From positions 1 to 64,000 of the forward strand of contig NZ_QGDU01000015.1 in assembly GCF_003149045.1 (NCBI RefSeq): a DNA stretch of 64,000 nucleotides. Reading direction: 5' to 3'. The translations under genes were made by a program, and so were the position numbers. Shown here one piece after another: positions 17,416 through 24,690 of this stretch. A model generated the notes under the pieces. That model was not told the DNA's origin and searched no databases. It saw nothing but the letters and a program-made list of their open reading frames with translations. Origin of the DNA: Fibrobacter sp. UWR4. Its GTDB lineage: Bacteria > Fibrobacterota > Fibrobacteria > Fibrobacterales > Fibrobacteraceae. The first letter of the stretch is position 1; every line of letters starts with the position of its first letter.

Positions 17416-17440
17416 CTCTTTTAGGGGTAGTTTTCTTTAT
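17409..17440 (+). terminator. terminator after the two-helix membrane protein gene
   Basis: AAAACTAC (17409-17416) pairs perfectly with GTAGTTTT (17427-17434), followed by a T-rich stretch. Confidence 0.65.
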
Positions 17441-17477
17441 TTTTACAAATTTTTATAAAAATTCTCGTATTTACCTA

Positions 17478-17506
17478 TTGACTCAGTTCATTTTTTAGCA
17501 TATATT
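17478..17506 (+). promoter_or_regulatory. strong sigma-70-type promoter of the pectate lyase gene
   Basis: TTGACT (17478-17483) and TATATT (17501-17506) are separated by 17 bp in AT-rich DNA. The predicted leader of about 40 bases contains the second TTTTTGAGAACA copy. Confidence 0.75.
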
Positions 17507-17512
17507 TTGAGA

Positions 17513-17536
17513 AAGTTTTTGAGAACATCAAAACTA
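17513..17536 (+). promoter_or_regulatory. TTTTTGAGAACA motif, copy 2
   Basis: A near-copy of 17392-17415, placed between the -10 box and the ribosome-binding site of the pectate lyase gene. A protein bound there would block transcription start or elongation. Confidence 0.35.
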
Positions 17537-17550
17537 AAAGGGATGTGAGT

Positions 17551-19371
17551 ATGAAAAATTTGACTAAAATCGCAGCAGGCGTGGTTCTGGGAACCCTCTT
17601 CGCAACTTCAGCCATGGCCTATGGCCCCGCACTTCCGCTAAGCGGTTGGGCAACACAGAACGGCGGCACCACTGGTGGAGCCAACTACGGCACTGTCACC
17701 GTGGACAATGTGAACGACCTGAAGTCTTACGCCAAGGCCGGCAACAAGACCATCTACATCAAGCCGGGTACTTACGCAGGAACCATCGAAGTGGGCAGCA
17801 ACGTCACCCTCTACGGCTATCCGGGCGTCGTCATTACCCAGCCTTCCAAGGGCAGCGGCATCAAGATTTCCGGTTCCAAGAACGTCATCATCCGTAACGT
17901 TTCCGTACAGGGTGTAGGCGCCGTGGACGAAGATGACGAAGACTGCCTCCAGATCAACCACGAATCCAAGAACGTGTGGATCGACCACGTCCATGTCTAC
18001 GACGGTCACGACGGAAACATGGATATCGTGAACCAGTCCGACTACATTACCGTTTCCTGGAGCAAGTTCACCTACACTTCCAAGTCTAAGAACCATCAGT
18101 TTTCCAACCTCTTCGGCAATAGCGACTCCAAGACTGCAGACGCAAACGCCCTGAAGATTACAGCACATCATAACTGGTGGGGCGACGGTGTGAAGGAACG
18201 CATGCCCCGAGTTCGTTTCGGTCAGGTTCATGTGGTGAACAACCTCTATACCAGCAGCGCCGCCAGCTATTGCGTCCGCGCCGGCATGAAGGCAAACATC
18301 CGCGTGGAAAACAATGTGTTCATCGGCGTCAAGAATCCCCTGGATTACAACAATCAGTCCAAGGAAGATGCCAAGGTATCCATGATTGGAAACTACTACG
18401 AAAAGACTTCCGGAAACACCACGGGCCAGGGCACCGCTTTTACCCCGGCTTACAAGATGAGCATTACCGACGTCAGTACCCAGGCAAAGGCCTACGCTCT
18501 CCGCGATTCCATCCAGGCATACGCAGGCCCCACCCTCCCCGCTCCGGGTTCTAGTGAAGTCACCCCCATGTCCTCTAGCGCAACGCCTAAGAGTTCCTCC
18601 TCCGTTGTCGTTCCCGTCGCAAGTTCCAGCTCTGTAAAGTCCTCCAGCTCCAGCGCAAAGTCTTCCAGTTCCACCGCTCCCGTTACTGGCGAAGCTACCC
18701 TCACCAAGCACGGCGTGGGCAGTTCCACACAGACCGTTGCTGCAGGCGCTGCCATTGACGAATTCTACTTCACTATCGCAGGTGCTACTGGCGCAACCGT
18801 CAAAGGCCTCCCCGAAGGTGTAAGCGGCACCTTGAAGGGTTCCGACTTCTACATCTCCGGAACTGTTTCTGCAAACGCTCCCGCAGGCGATTACAAGTGG
18901 ACCATCACCACAACCGGCGGAAACAATACCGCAACAAAGAGCGGGACCTTTACTGTTACGAACGATTCTGCACCTGCAGCATCCTCCAGCAGCGTCACTC
19001 CCGAAAGCAGTTCCGCAAGCGTTCCTGCCAGCTCCAGCGATGTACAGCCAGCATCCAGCAGCACTCCGGAAAACGAGCCCGTAATCGAATCCAGCAGTTC
19101 TGCAGAAGAACCTTCTGTTGAATCCAGTTCTTCCGTAGAAGAAGACCAGGCAATTCGCCAGGTTGCAGCCATCAACTTCAAAGTTTCCATCACCGGCCTC
19201 ACCCTGGTCGTGCATGGGGCTGCCGGCAGCACCCTCCACATTATGGACATGCAGGGCCGCCACATTTTCGGACGCTACATCCAGACAAACAACTTTGATG
19301 TAACCCTCCCCCATGCAGGCTCCTACCTAGTCCGTGTGGGCAAAACAACCAAGAGAATTTCTCTCAAGTAA
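17551..19371 (+). CDS. secreted pectate lyase (PL1) with Ser-rich linkers and C-terminal sorting-type domain
   Basis: A 606-residue protein with a signal peptide (about 1-24, ending AMA). The PL1 beta-helix spans about residues 25-330. Visible motifs are VWIDHVHVYDGHDGNMDIV near 144-162, NHQFSNLFGN, and the catalytic-type RMPRVRFGQVHVVNN near 215. It cleaves pectate by beta-elimination with Ca2+. Poly-Ser linkers flank an Ig-like domain (about 390-470). The last 65 residues (GLTLVVHGAAG ... KRISLK) resemble a type IX secretion sorting domain. ATG 17551 is preferred over GTG 17545 because AAGGG then has normal spacing. Confidence 0.9.
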   Translation: MKNLTKIAAGVVLGTLFATSAMAYGPALPLSGWATQNGGTTGGANYGTVTVDNVNDLKSYAKAGNKTIYIKPGTYAGTIEVGSNVTLYGYPGVVITQPSKGSGIKISGSKNVIIRNVSVQGVGAVDEDDEDCLQINHESKNVWIDHVHVYDGHDGNMDIVNQSDYITVSWSKFTYTSKSKNHQFSNLFGNSDSKTADANALKITAHHNWWGDGVKERMPRVRFGQVHVVNNLYTSSAASYCVRAGMKANIRVENNVFIGVKNPLDYNNQSKEDAKVSMIGNYYEKTSGNTTGQGTAFTPAYKMSITDVSTQAKAYALRDSIQAYAGPTLPAPGSSEVTPMSSSATPKSSSSVVVPVASSSSVKSSSSSAKSSSSTAPVTGEATLTKHGVGSSTQTVAAGAAIDEFYFTIAGATGATVKGLPEGVSGTLKGSDFYISGTVSANAPAGDYKWTITTTGGNNTATKSGTFTVTNDSAPAASSSSVTPESSSASVPASSSDVQPASSSTPENEPVIESSSSAEEPSVESSSSVEEDQAIRQVAAINFKVSITGLTLVVHGAAGSTLHIMDMQGRHIFGRYIQTNNFDVTLPHAGSYLVRVGKTTKRISLK

Positions 19372-19400
19372 GAAAATTCCAACAACCAAAATCAAAATTC

Positions 19401-19433
19401 GGCTCCACCCCTAATAAGGTGGAGTCTTTTTTT
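19401..19433 (+). terminator. terminator after the pectate lyase gene
   Basis: GGCTCCACC (19401-19409) pairs with GGTGGAGTC (19418-19426), followed by TTTTTTT. Confidence 0.85.
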
Positions 19434-19448
19434 ATATTGTCACCAGCC

Positions 19449-20000
19449 ATGTCCAAGGTCATTCTGTTCAACAAGCCTTTTGGCGTATTAAGCCAGTTTA
19501 CGCCGGAGTCGGGCCACCCCGCTCTGGACACCTTCGGCTTTCCGCCGGGAGTGTACGCCGCAGGCCGCCTGGATCATGACAGCGAAGGGGCTCTCCTGTT
19601 GACCGACAATGGGAAGCTCATCAAGAAATTGCTGGATCCAAAATTCGAACACCCCCGAACATACCTCGCCCAGGTCGATGGACAAATTACGGAAGAAGCC
19701 GTGGGCAAGCTCTGCAAAGGCGTAGACATCAAGGGGTATCACACCAAGCCCTGCCGCGCGCGAATCGTGCCCGCCCCCGATTGGATTTGGGACCGCAATC
19801 CGCCGGTTCGCTTCCGCGCAAACATTCCCACCAGTTGGGTGGAGCTCACCCTCATCGAAGGCAAGAACCGCCAGGTCCGCCATATGACAGCCGCCGTGGG
19901 ATTCCCCACCCTTCGCCTGGTCCGCGTAAAAATCGGCAACATCCCCCTGGGTGATTTGCTGCCAGGTGAATGGCGGGTTGTAACGGAGAAAGTGATTTAA
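19449..20000 (+). CDS. RluE-like pseudouridine synthase, no S4 domain
   Basis: A 183-residue RsuA-family enzyme that modifies a uridine in rRNA. It starts directly with the catalytic fold (MSKVILFNKPFGVLSQFT), has the catalytic Asp at residue 42 (AAGRLDHDSEGALL) and GKNRQVRHMTAAVG near 140. The missing S4 domain and the short length fit RluE, which acts on 23S rRNA. A start further upstream at 19419 would lie in the terminator hairpin, so ATG 19449 is used. The gene stands alone between the pectate lyase and Fic genes. Confidence 0.85.
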   Translation: MSKVILFNKPFGVLSQFTPESGHPALDTFGFPPGVYAAGRLDHDSEGALLLTDNGKLIKKLLDPKFEHPRTYLAQVDGQITEEAVGKLCKGVDIKGYHTKPCRARIVPAPDWIWDRNPPVRFRANIPTSWVELTLIEGKNRQVRHMTAAVGFPTLRLVRVKIGNIPLGDLLPGEWRVVTEKVI

Positions 20001-20067
20001 TCCATTTGCGGAGAATGTTACAAATATCCACCGCATTTTTGCGGCGAATATTTTATATATTTACCGC

Positions 20068-21168
20068 ATGCGAGTGTGTCCGAAATATATCTATCAGTAC
20101 AAAAGTTGGCCAAACTTCACCTGGGATAATTCAAAAATACAGGTTTTACTTGGGAATGTAAGGCACCTGCAAGGGAAGATTTTCGGACAGCTTAGCGCCC
20201 TCGGATTTTCACTTCAAGACGAAGCTTTACTCAAAAGCCTGACCGAAGACGTGGTTCGCTCCTCAGAAATTGAAGGGATCGCCCTAAACTATGAGCAGGT
20301 TCGTTCGTCCATTGCAAGGCAACTAGGTCTAGAATTCGCAGGCATGGTCAATTCAGACAGAAGCATCGACGGCATCGTCGCCATGCTCCTTGACGCAACA
20401 CAAAACTTCAAGAAAGCGCTTACCGCCAAAAGATTATTCGGATGGCACGCTTCCCTCTTCCCCACTGGTTTCAGCGGCATCTACAAGATTGACGTAGGCA
20501 AGTACCGCAAACACGAGATGCAGGTGGTTTCCGGAGGCATCGGCAGAGAACGAGTCCATTACGAAGCCCCTATGCCAAGCGTCATCAAAGCCGAGATGGA
20601 CGTATTTCTAAAATGGCTAAACGCAAACAACATGGATTTGACTTTGAAGTCAGGCATAGCTCATTTTTGGTTTGTAGTCATCCACCCTTTTGACGATGGT
20701 AACGGACGCATTGCACGAGCCCTGTCAGACTATCTGCTAGCACAATCCGATAACTCCGAAAAACGCTTTTACAGCCTGTCGGCGCAAATTCTCACCGAGA
20801 AAAAAGAATACTATCGAGTTCTTGAGCTAACTCAGCAAAACGATGCGGACATCACCGAATGGCTTGTCTGGTATTTGAATTGTCTGAAGCACGCCCTGGA
20901 AAATAGCGAGAATAGCATCGCCAAAATACTTAATAAAACCCACTTCTGGGACCGCATCAAAGACGTGCCTATCAACGAACGCCAGCGCCTAATGATTAAC
21001 AAACTGTTAGAAGGTTTTGATGGAAAATTAAAATCATCCAAGTGGGCAAAAATCACAAAATGCTCCGAGGACACTGCCCTCCGCGACATCAAGGATCTTG
21101 TCTCAAAAAGTATCCTGAAGCAGGAAGACGCTGGCGGCAGAAGCACCAGCTATATGCTGGTAGAATAA
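20068..21168 (+). CDS. Fic-domain protein (class II) with C-terminal winged-helix region
   Basis: A 366-residue Fic protein. These transfer AMP (or another nucleotide part) from a nucleotide to protein side chains. The active-site motif HPFDDGNGRIAR begins at His206. The inhibitory motif S-x-x-x-E-G is at residues 65-70 (SSEIEG), N-terminal to the Fic core, which defines class II and suggests the enzyme is held off until Glu69 moves. The N-terminal 60 residues match the DUF4172-type start found in many such proteins. The C-terminal 75 residues look like a winged helix-turn-helix. No antitoxin gene is adjacent. The target is unknown. Confidence 0.88.
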   Translation: MRVCPKYIYQYKSWPNFTWDNSKIQVLLGNVRHLQGKIFGQLSALGFSLQDEALLKSLTEDVVRSSEIEGIALNYEQVRSSIARQLGLEFAGMVNSDRSIDGIVAMLLDATQNFKKALTAKRLFGWHASLFPTGFSGIYKIDVGKYRKHEMQVVSGGIGRERVHYEAPMPSVIKAEMDVFLKWLNANNMDLTLKSGIAHFWFVVIHPFDDGNGRIARALSDYLLAQSDNSEKRFYSLSAQILTEKKEYYRVLELTQQNDADITEWLVWYLNCLKHALENSENSIAKILNKTHFWDRIKDVPINERQRLMINKLLEGFDGKLKSSKWAKITKCSEDTALRDIKDLVSKSILKQEDAGGRSTSYMLVE

Positions 21169-21230
21169 GGCCCCTTCCGGGAAACGCCAGAAATGACCTT
21201 GTCGCTAATGAAAACGATTCTGTCTATGCA

Positions 21231-21266
21231 AAAAAGCCCCGCCGGTGCAAACACGAACCGACGGGG
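21231..21266 (-). terminator. terminator of the fumarase transcript
   Basis: Read on the minus strand, CCCCGTCGGT pairs with ACCGGCGGGG (one mismatch; 21266-21237) and is followed by a run of Ts (21236-21231). The orientation fits the minus-strand fumarase gene best. Confidence 0.7.
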
Positions 21267-21275
21267 TTAATTTTA

Positions 21276-21310
21276 CTGGATCCTTCGCGACTTCGTCGCT
21301 CAGGATGACG
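21276..21310. repeat. dispersed repeat, GGATCCTTCGCG...CAGGATGACG type
   Basis: This 35-bp sequence occurs again in inverted orientation at 56810-56844, where it reads CGTCATCCTGAGCG...CGCGAAGGATCC. Both copies lie just outside gene ends and contain a small central hairpin. Confidence 0.75.
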
Positions 21311-21345
21311 CTGTATTAATCAATTACAGCAAGCCCAACGACTAC

Positions 21346-21375
21346 TAAAGGAGACCCTTAAAGAAGTCGTTGCCC
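21346..21375 (-). repeat. duplicate of the fumarase 3' end
   Basis: Thirty bases identical to 21491-21520, which encode the fumarase C-terminus GNDFFKGLL and its stop. The offset is 145 bp, and the neighbouring base turns the stop from TAA to TAG. Confidence 0.8.
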
Positions 21376-21489
21376 AACAAAGACTCCACACTTGATTATC
21401 GCAAATAGGAACATGTGTCATCAAGTGTTCCGCGCTTCAACGACTCGTTAATACGAGTCGCTTACGCTTGGCGACGGGCACTTTGTTCT

Positions 21490-23127
21490 TTAAAGGAGAC
21501 CCTTAAAGAAGTCGTTGCCCTTGTCATCAACGAGGATGAAGGCGGGGAAGTTCTTGATGGTGATCTTGCGGATTGCTTCCATGCCCAGTTCCGGGAAGGC
21601 CACGATGTCGTTGGACAGGATGTTCTGTTCAGCAAGGATTGCAGCCGGACCGCCGATGGAGCCCAGGTAGAAGCCGCCAAACTTCTGGCAAGCGTCGGTA
21701 ACATCCTGAGAGCGGTTGCCCTTAGCCACCATGATCATGGAGTGGCCCTTGCTCTGGAAGCGCATTACATACGGGTCCATACGGCCAGCAGTTGTCGGGC
21801 CGAAGGAACCAGTGGGCATGCCTTCCGGAGTCTTAGCCGGACCGGCGTAGTAGATCGGATGGTTGGAGACAACTTCCAGCACCTTCTTTTCGATGTCGGA
21901 GAGTTCCTGGCCAGCTTCCTGCTTGTCGAGGATTTCAGCAATCTTTGCGTGAGCCATGTCGCGAGCCACAATCATGGTGCCCTTCAGGTTCAGGCGAGTT
22001 GCAACCGGATACTTGGTCAGGTCTGCGCAGACATCCTTCATGGGGCGGTCCAGATCAATTTCCACAGGATCAGCAATCTTCACAGCTTCGCCCTTGGGCA
22101 GGTACTGTTCCGGATTGTGTTCCATCTTTTCGAGCCAGAGACCGTTTTCGTCGATCTTAGCCTTGATGTTACGGTCAGCAGAGCAGCTAACACCGATGGA
22201 AACCGGGCAGCTAGCAGCGTGGCGGGGGCAGCGGATCACGCGAACGTCGTGAACCAGGTACTTGCCGCCGAACTGAGCGCCGATGCCAGTCTTCTGGCAG
22301 ATGTGGAGAACCTTTTCTTCCATTTCCACGTCGCGGAACATACGGCCGCCTTCGGAACCTGTGGTCGGAAGGTCATCGTAGTAACCGCAGCTAGCCAGCT
22401 TAACGGTATGGGTGTTCATTTCAGCAGAAGTACCGCCGATGACGATAGCCAGGTGGTACGGCGGGCAAGCTGCAGTACCGAGAGTCTTCACCTTTTCGGA
22501 GATGAACTTTTCCAGGTTCTTCGGGGTGAGGAGGGCCTTGGTCATGGGCCAGTAGTAAGTCTTGTTGGCAGAGCCACCGCCCTTGGCAACGAAGAGGAAC
22601 TTCATGTCGGCACCTTCTTCGGCGTGGATGTCGATCTGTGCCGGCAGGTTGCAGGCGGTGTTCTTTTCTTCGTACATGGTCAGAGGAGCGATCTGGCTGT
22701 AGCGGAGGTTCTTGGTAGTATAGGCGTTGAAGATACCTTCGGAAATTGCTTCGAAGTCATCGCAGCCGGTCCAGACTTGCTGGCCCTTGTGGGCAACGCA
22801 GATAGCGGTACCGGTGTCCTGGCAGAACGGGAGCACGCCCTTTGCAGCGACGCAAGCGTTCTTCAAAAGGGTGAGGGCGACAAACTTGTCGTTGTCGGAA
22901 GCTTCGGGATCCTGGAGGATCTTAGCCACCTTGGCGGTGTGAGCCGGGCGAAGGCGGAAGCTGACTTCTTCGAAAGCAGCCTGAGCGATCTTGGTGAGGG
23001 CTTCCTTAGAAACCTTCAGGATCTTCTTGCCTTCGAATTCGGTTACGGAAACGCCTTCCTTGCCGAGATTTACGTATTCAGTGGTGTCACCCGTGTGCTG
23101 GACGGTTGCTTCGTACTTGAATTCCAT
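21490..23127 (-). CDS. fumarate hydratase, class I (Fe-S)
   Basis: A 545-residue single-chain class I fumarase that interconverts fumarate and malate with a [4Fe-4S] cluster. The N-terminal alpha-type domain contains [10 protein letters not shown] near residue 120. The C-terminal beta-type domain contains [26 protein letters not shown] near residue 415, typical of FumA/FumB. In a Fibrobacter-like fermenter it would run in the malate-to-fumarate direction, feeding fumarate reductase and succinate production; this is inference. The codon use is that of a highly expressed gene. It is alone on the minus strand and divergent from the repeat protein at 23530. Confidence 0.95.
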   Translation of the reverse strand: MEFKYEATVQHTGDTTEYVNLGKEGVSVTEFEGKKILKVSKEALTKIAQAAFEEVSFRLRPAHTAKVAKILQDPEASDNDKFVALTLLKNACVAAKGVLPFCQDTGTAICVAHKGQQVWTGCDDFEAISEGIFNAYTTKNLRYSQIAPLTMYEEKNTACNLPAQIDIHAEEGADMKFLFVAKGGGSANKTYYWPMTKALLTPKNLEKFISEKVKTLGTAACPPYHLAIVIGGTSAEMNTHTVKLASCGYYDDLPTTGSEGGRMFRDVEMEEKVLHICQKTGIGAQFGGKYLVHDVRVIRCPRHAASCPVSIGVSCSADRNIKAKIDENGLWLEKMEHNPEQYLPKGEAVKIADPVEIDLDRPMKDVCADLTKYPVATRLNLKGTMIVARDMAHAKIAEILDKQEAGQELSDIEKKVLEVVSNHPIYYAGPAKTPEGMPTGSFGPTTAGRMDPYVMRFQSKGHSMIMVAKGNRSQDVTDACQKFGGFYLGSIGGPAAILAEQNILSNDIVAFPELGMEAIRKITIKNFPAFILVDDKGNDFFKGLL

Positions 23128-23529
23128 ATGAGCCTCTTGAAATCGGCAATTATAAATTACGAGTTATGAATTACAAGATCTAACCAGGCGGCATAGCCGC
23201 GATTATTCTTCTCATAATTCATACTTTATAATTCGTAATTACCCGTAGGGTTAAAGTTACATGGGCAAAATTACATAATATTAGCTTAAAGCGGAAAGAA
23301 ATATCTTAAACCTTTAACATATTCGCTCTTTCCATCTTAGACCGGCATTTCAGGATAAACCACACATTTTGGGCGACAAATGCTCATTTTTAGGGGATGA
23401 ACAGGCTGTTATCGCATTTTCGCCACACTTTTCACCCTTTTTTTTCACTTTTTTCTTATTTTTTGTTTCTGTTTTGTCAAAGAGAATTTATTTTTTGGCA
23501 GGAAAAATTTTAAATCAAAGAGGAATACT
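23128..23529. other. 402-bp divergent gap with heptamer inverted array
   Basis: An AT-rich region between divergent genes. It contains the heptamer array at 23148-23243. The remaining part to 23529 has no recognisable gene and must hold the promoters of both genes; I cannot place the -35/-10 boxes convincingly. AGAGGAATACT before 23530 is a good ribosome-binding site. Confidence 0.6.
23148..23243. repeat. inverted heptamer array with GC-rich hairpin core
   Basis: The left arm (23148-23175) reads AATTACG, AGTTATG, AATTACA. The right arm (23212-23243) reads TAATTCA, TACTTTA, TAATTCG, TAATTAC, roughly its reverse complement. The core holds a small perfect hairpin GCGGC-ATA-GCCGC (23188-23200). 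The arms could pair into a long imperfect stem. Confidence 0.75.
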
Positions 23530-24309
23530 ATGAATATAAAGAACCTGATGCTGGCTACCATGCTCGCCTCCGCAGTTGTTTTCGCAGCACCGGCCGCCAA
23601 GAAGGGCGCCGCTCCTGCTAAGAAGAAGCCTGCTGCCGCTGCTCCTGCTCCGGCTCCTGCCGAAGCTCCGAAGGCTGAAGTTGCCGCACCGGCTCCTGCT
23701 ACTGAAGCAGCTGCTCCGGCCCCTGCCGCTGAAGCTGCTGCCGCTCCGGCTCCTGCCGCTGAAGCTGCCGCTGCTCCGGCTCCTGCCGCTGAAGCTGCCG
23801 CCGCTCCGGCTCCTGCCACTGAAGCTGCCGCCGCTCCGGCTCCTGCCGCTGAAGCTGCTGCCGCTCCGGCTCCTGCTGCTGAAGCTGCTGCCGCTCCGGC
23901 TCCTGCTGCTGAAGCCGCTCCGGCTCCGGCTGAACAGGCTGCTGCTCCTGCAGACTCTGCTGCAGCTCCTGCCGCTGAACAGGCTGCCGCTCCTGCTGAT
24001 TCTGCCGCAGCTCCCGTTGCTGAACAGGCTGCCGCCGAAACCGCTGCAGTAGACACAGCAAAGACCGAAGTTCTCGAAGCAAAGGCTGAAGAAGCTCCTG
24101 TTGATTCTGCCGCCCTCGCTAAGTCTGAAGAAGAAAAGAAGGCTGCTGAAGCTGAAGCAAAGGCCAAGGCAGAAGAAGAAGCTAAGGTTGCTAGCGAAGC
24201 TAACGGCGCTGCCAAGACCTCCGTCATGGAAAACCCCTGGGAATTCCTGATTGTGTCCGTGGCATTCGTTGCCTCCGTTCTCGCCATCATCTTCACAGGC
24301 AAGGATTAA
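23530..24309 (+). CDS. Ala/Pro/Glu-repeat protein with C-terminal membrane helix
   Basis: A 259-residue protein with a signal peptide (about 1-19, ending VFA). A short KK-rich stretch follows, then about seven 10-residue units of the type APAPAAEAAA (roughly residues 55-130), two units with AEQAAAPADSAA, and a Glu/Lys/Ala helix (about 175-225). It ends in one hydrophobic helix (WEFLIVSVAFVASVLAIIF) and GKD. The build suggests an extended envelope-spanning or anchored protein, similar to Pro/Ala spacers of TonB-like proteins but without a TonB domain. The function is unknown. It has a strong ribosome-binding site and a terminator. Confidence 0.75.
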   Translation: MNIKNLMLATMLASAVVFAAPAAKKGAAPAKKKPAAAAPAPAPAEAPKAEVAAPAPATEAAAPAPAAEAAAAPAPAAEAAAAPAPAAEAAAAPAPATEAAAAPAPAAEAAAAPAPAAEAAAAPAPAAEAAPAPAEQAAAPADSAAAPAAEQAAAPADSAAAPVAEQAAAETAAVDTAKTEVLEAKAEEAPVDSAALAKSEEEKKAAEAEAKAKAEEEAKVASEANGAAKTSVMENPWEFLIVSVAFVASVLAIIFTGKD

Positions 24310-24370
24310 TGACCGCTCGTGTAAACCGCCTGGCTATGAACCTCCGGTCACACTCGCTCTCTTAAAAAAA

Positions 24371-24394
24371 GCTCCGCTAATGCGGAGCTTTTTT
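24371..24394 (+). terminator. terminator after the repeat protein gene
   Basis: GCTCCGC (24371-24377) pairs with GCGGAGC (24382-24388), followed by TTTTTT. Confidence 0.9.
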
Positions 24395-24547
24395 ATTCAC
24401 TGGATGGCATCTCAGGGAATCCATATGGCAAAGCCCCGCGGGTACACCTTGAAAATTTTTGAAAATAAGAACAGAGTTTGTTACTTTTTTCTTACTTCGA
24501 GAGAATAGTCTTCGACTCCCGTAGGATTTTTAAAGGCTGTTGTCAGT

Positions 24548-24576
24548 TTGAGAACATTTATAGAACGTTTTATGGT
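24548..24576 (+). promoter_or_regulatory. candidate promoter of the GH9-signalling operon
   Basis: TTGAGA (24548-24553) and TATGGT (24571-24576) with 17 bp between them. The -10 is weak. The -35 coincides with a TTTGAGAACA motif shared with the pectate lyase upstream region. Confidence 0.35.
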
Positions 24577-24641
24577 TTACCCGAGAAACTTTTTCCACGG
24601 ATAAATCTATTTTAGCTTGGAACGTGTTTGGATGTTAGGTT

Positions 24642-24658
24642 GAGTGCATCGTGTACTC
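24642..24658. promoter_or_regulatory. inverted repeat upstream of the first GH9 gene
   Basis: GAGTGCA-TCG-TGTACTC is an inverted repeat with one mismatch, 33 bp upstream of the GTG start. It could be an operator or simply a small leader hairpin. Confidence 0.3.
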
Positions 24659-24690
24659 ATCTATTTTGTTGCGTATAAAAAGGAGGCCCT

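Larger units (their letters stand above)
21169..21489. other. 321-bp gap: terminator, dispersed repeat and duplicated fumarase tail
   Basis: There is no gene here. The gap holds a terminator (21237-21266), a dispersed repeat (21276-21310), a copy of the last 30 bases of the fumarase gene (21346-21375), an inverted pair CACTTGAT/ATCAAGTG (21389-21396 and 21420-21427) and a perfect hairpin CGACTCGT/ACGAGTCG (21441-21460). This is more structure than usual for a 3' gap. Confidence 0.7.
24310..24690. other. 381-bp leader region of the GH9 operon
   Basis: After the terminator at 24371 there is no gene. The stretch holds TTTGAGAACA at 24547, a candidate promoter at 24548-24576, an imperfect inverted repeat GAGTGCA-TCG-TGTACTC (24642-24658) and the ribosome-binding site AGGAGG (24681-24686). 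I looked for a sigma-54 promoter and found no convincing GG-N10-GC site. Confidence 0.5.

Noticed and set aside
23690-23925. Regular 30-bp repeats as a CRISPR array
   Set aside because: The units adjoin each other and encode APAPAAEAAA in frame.
24616-24633. Sigma-54 promoter TTGGAACGTGTTTGGAT before the first GH9 gene
   Set aside because: The GG and spacing fit, but the essential GC at -12 is GA and there are four mismatches to the consensus.
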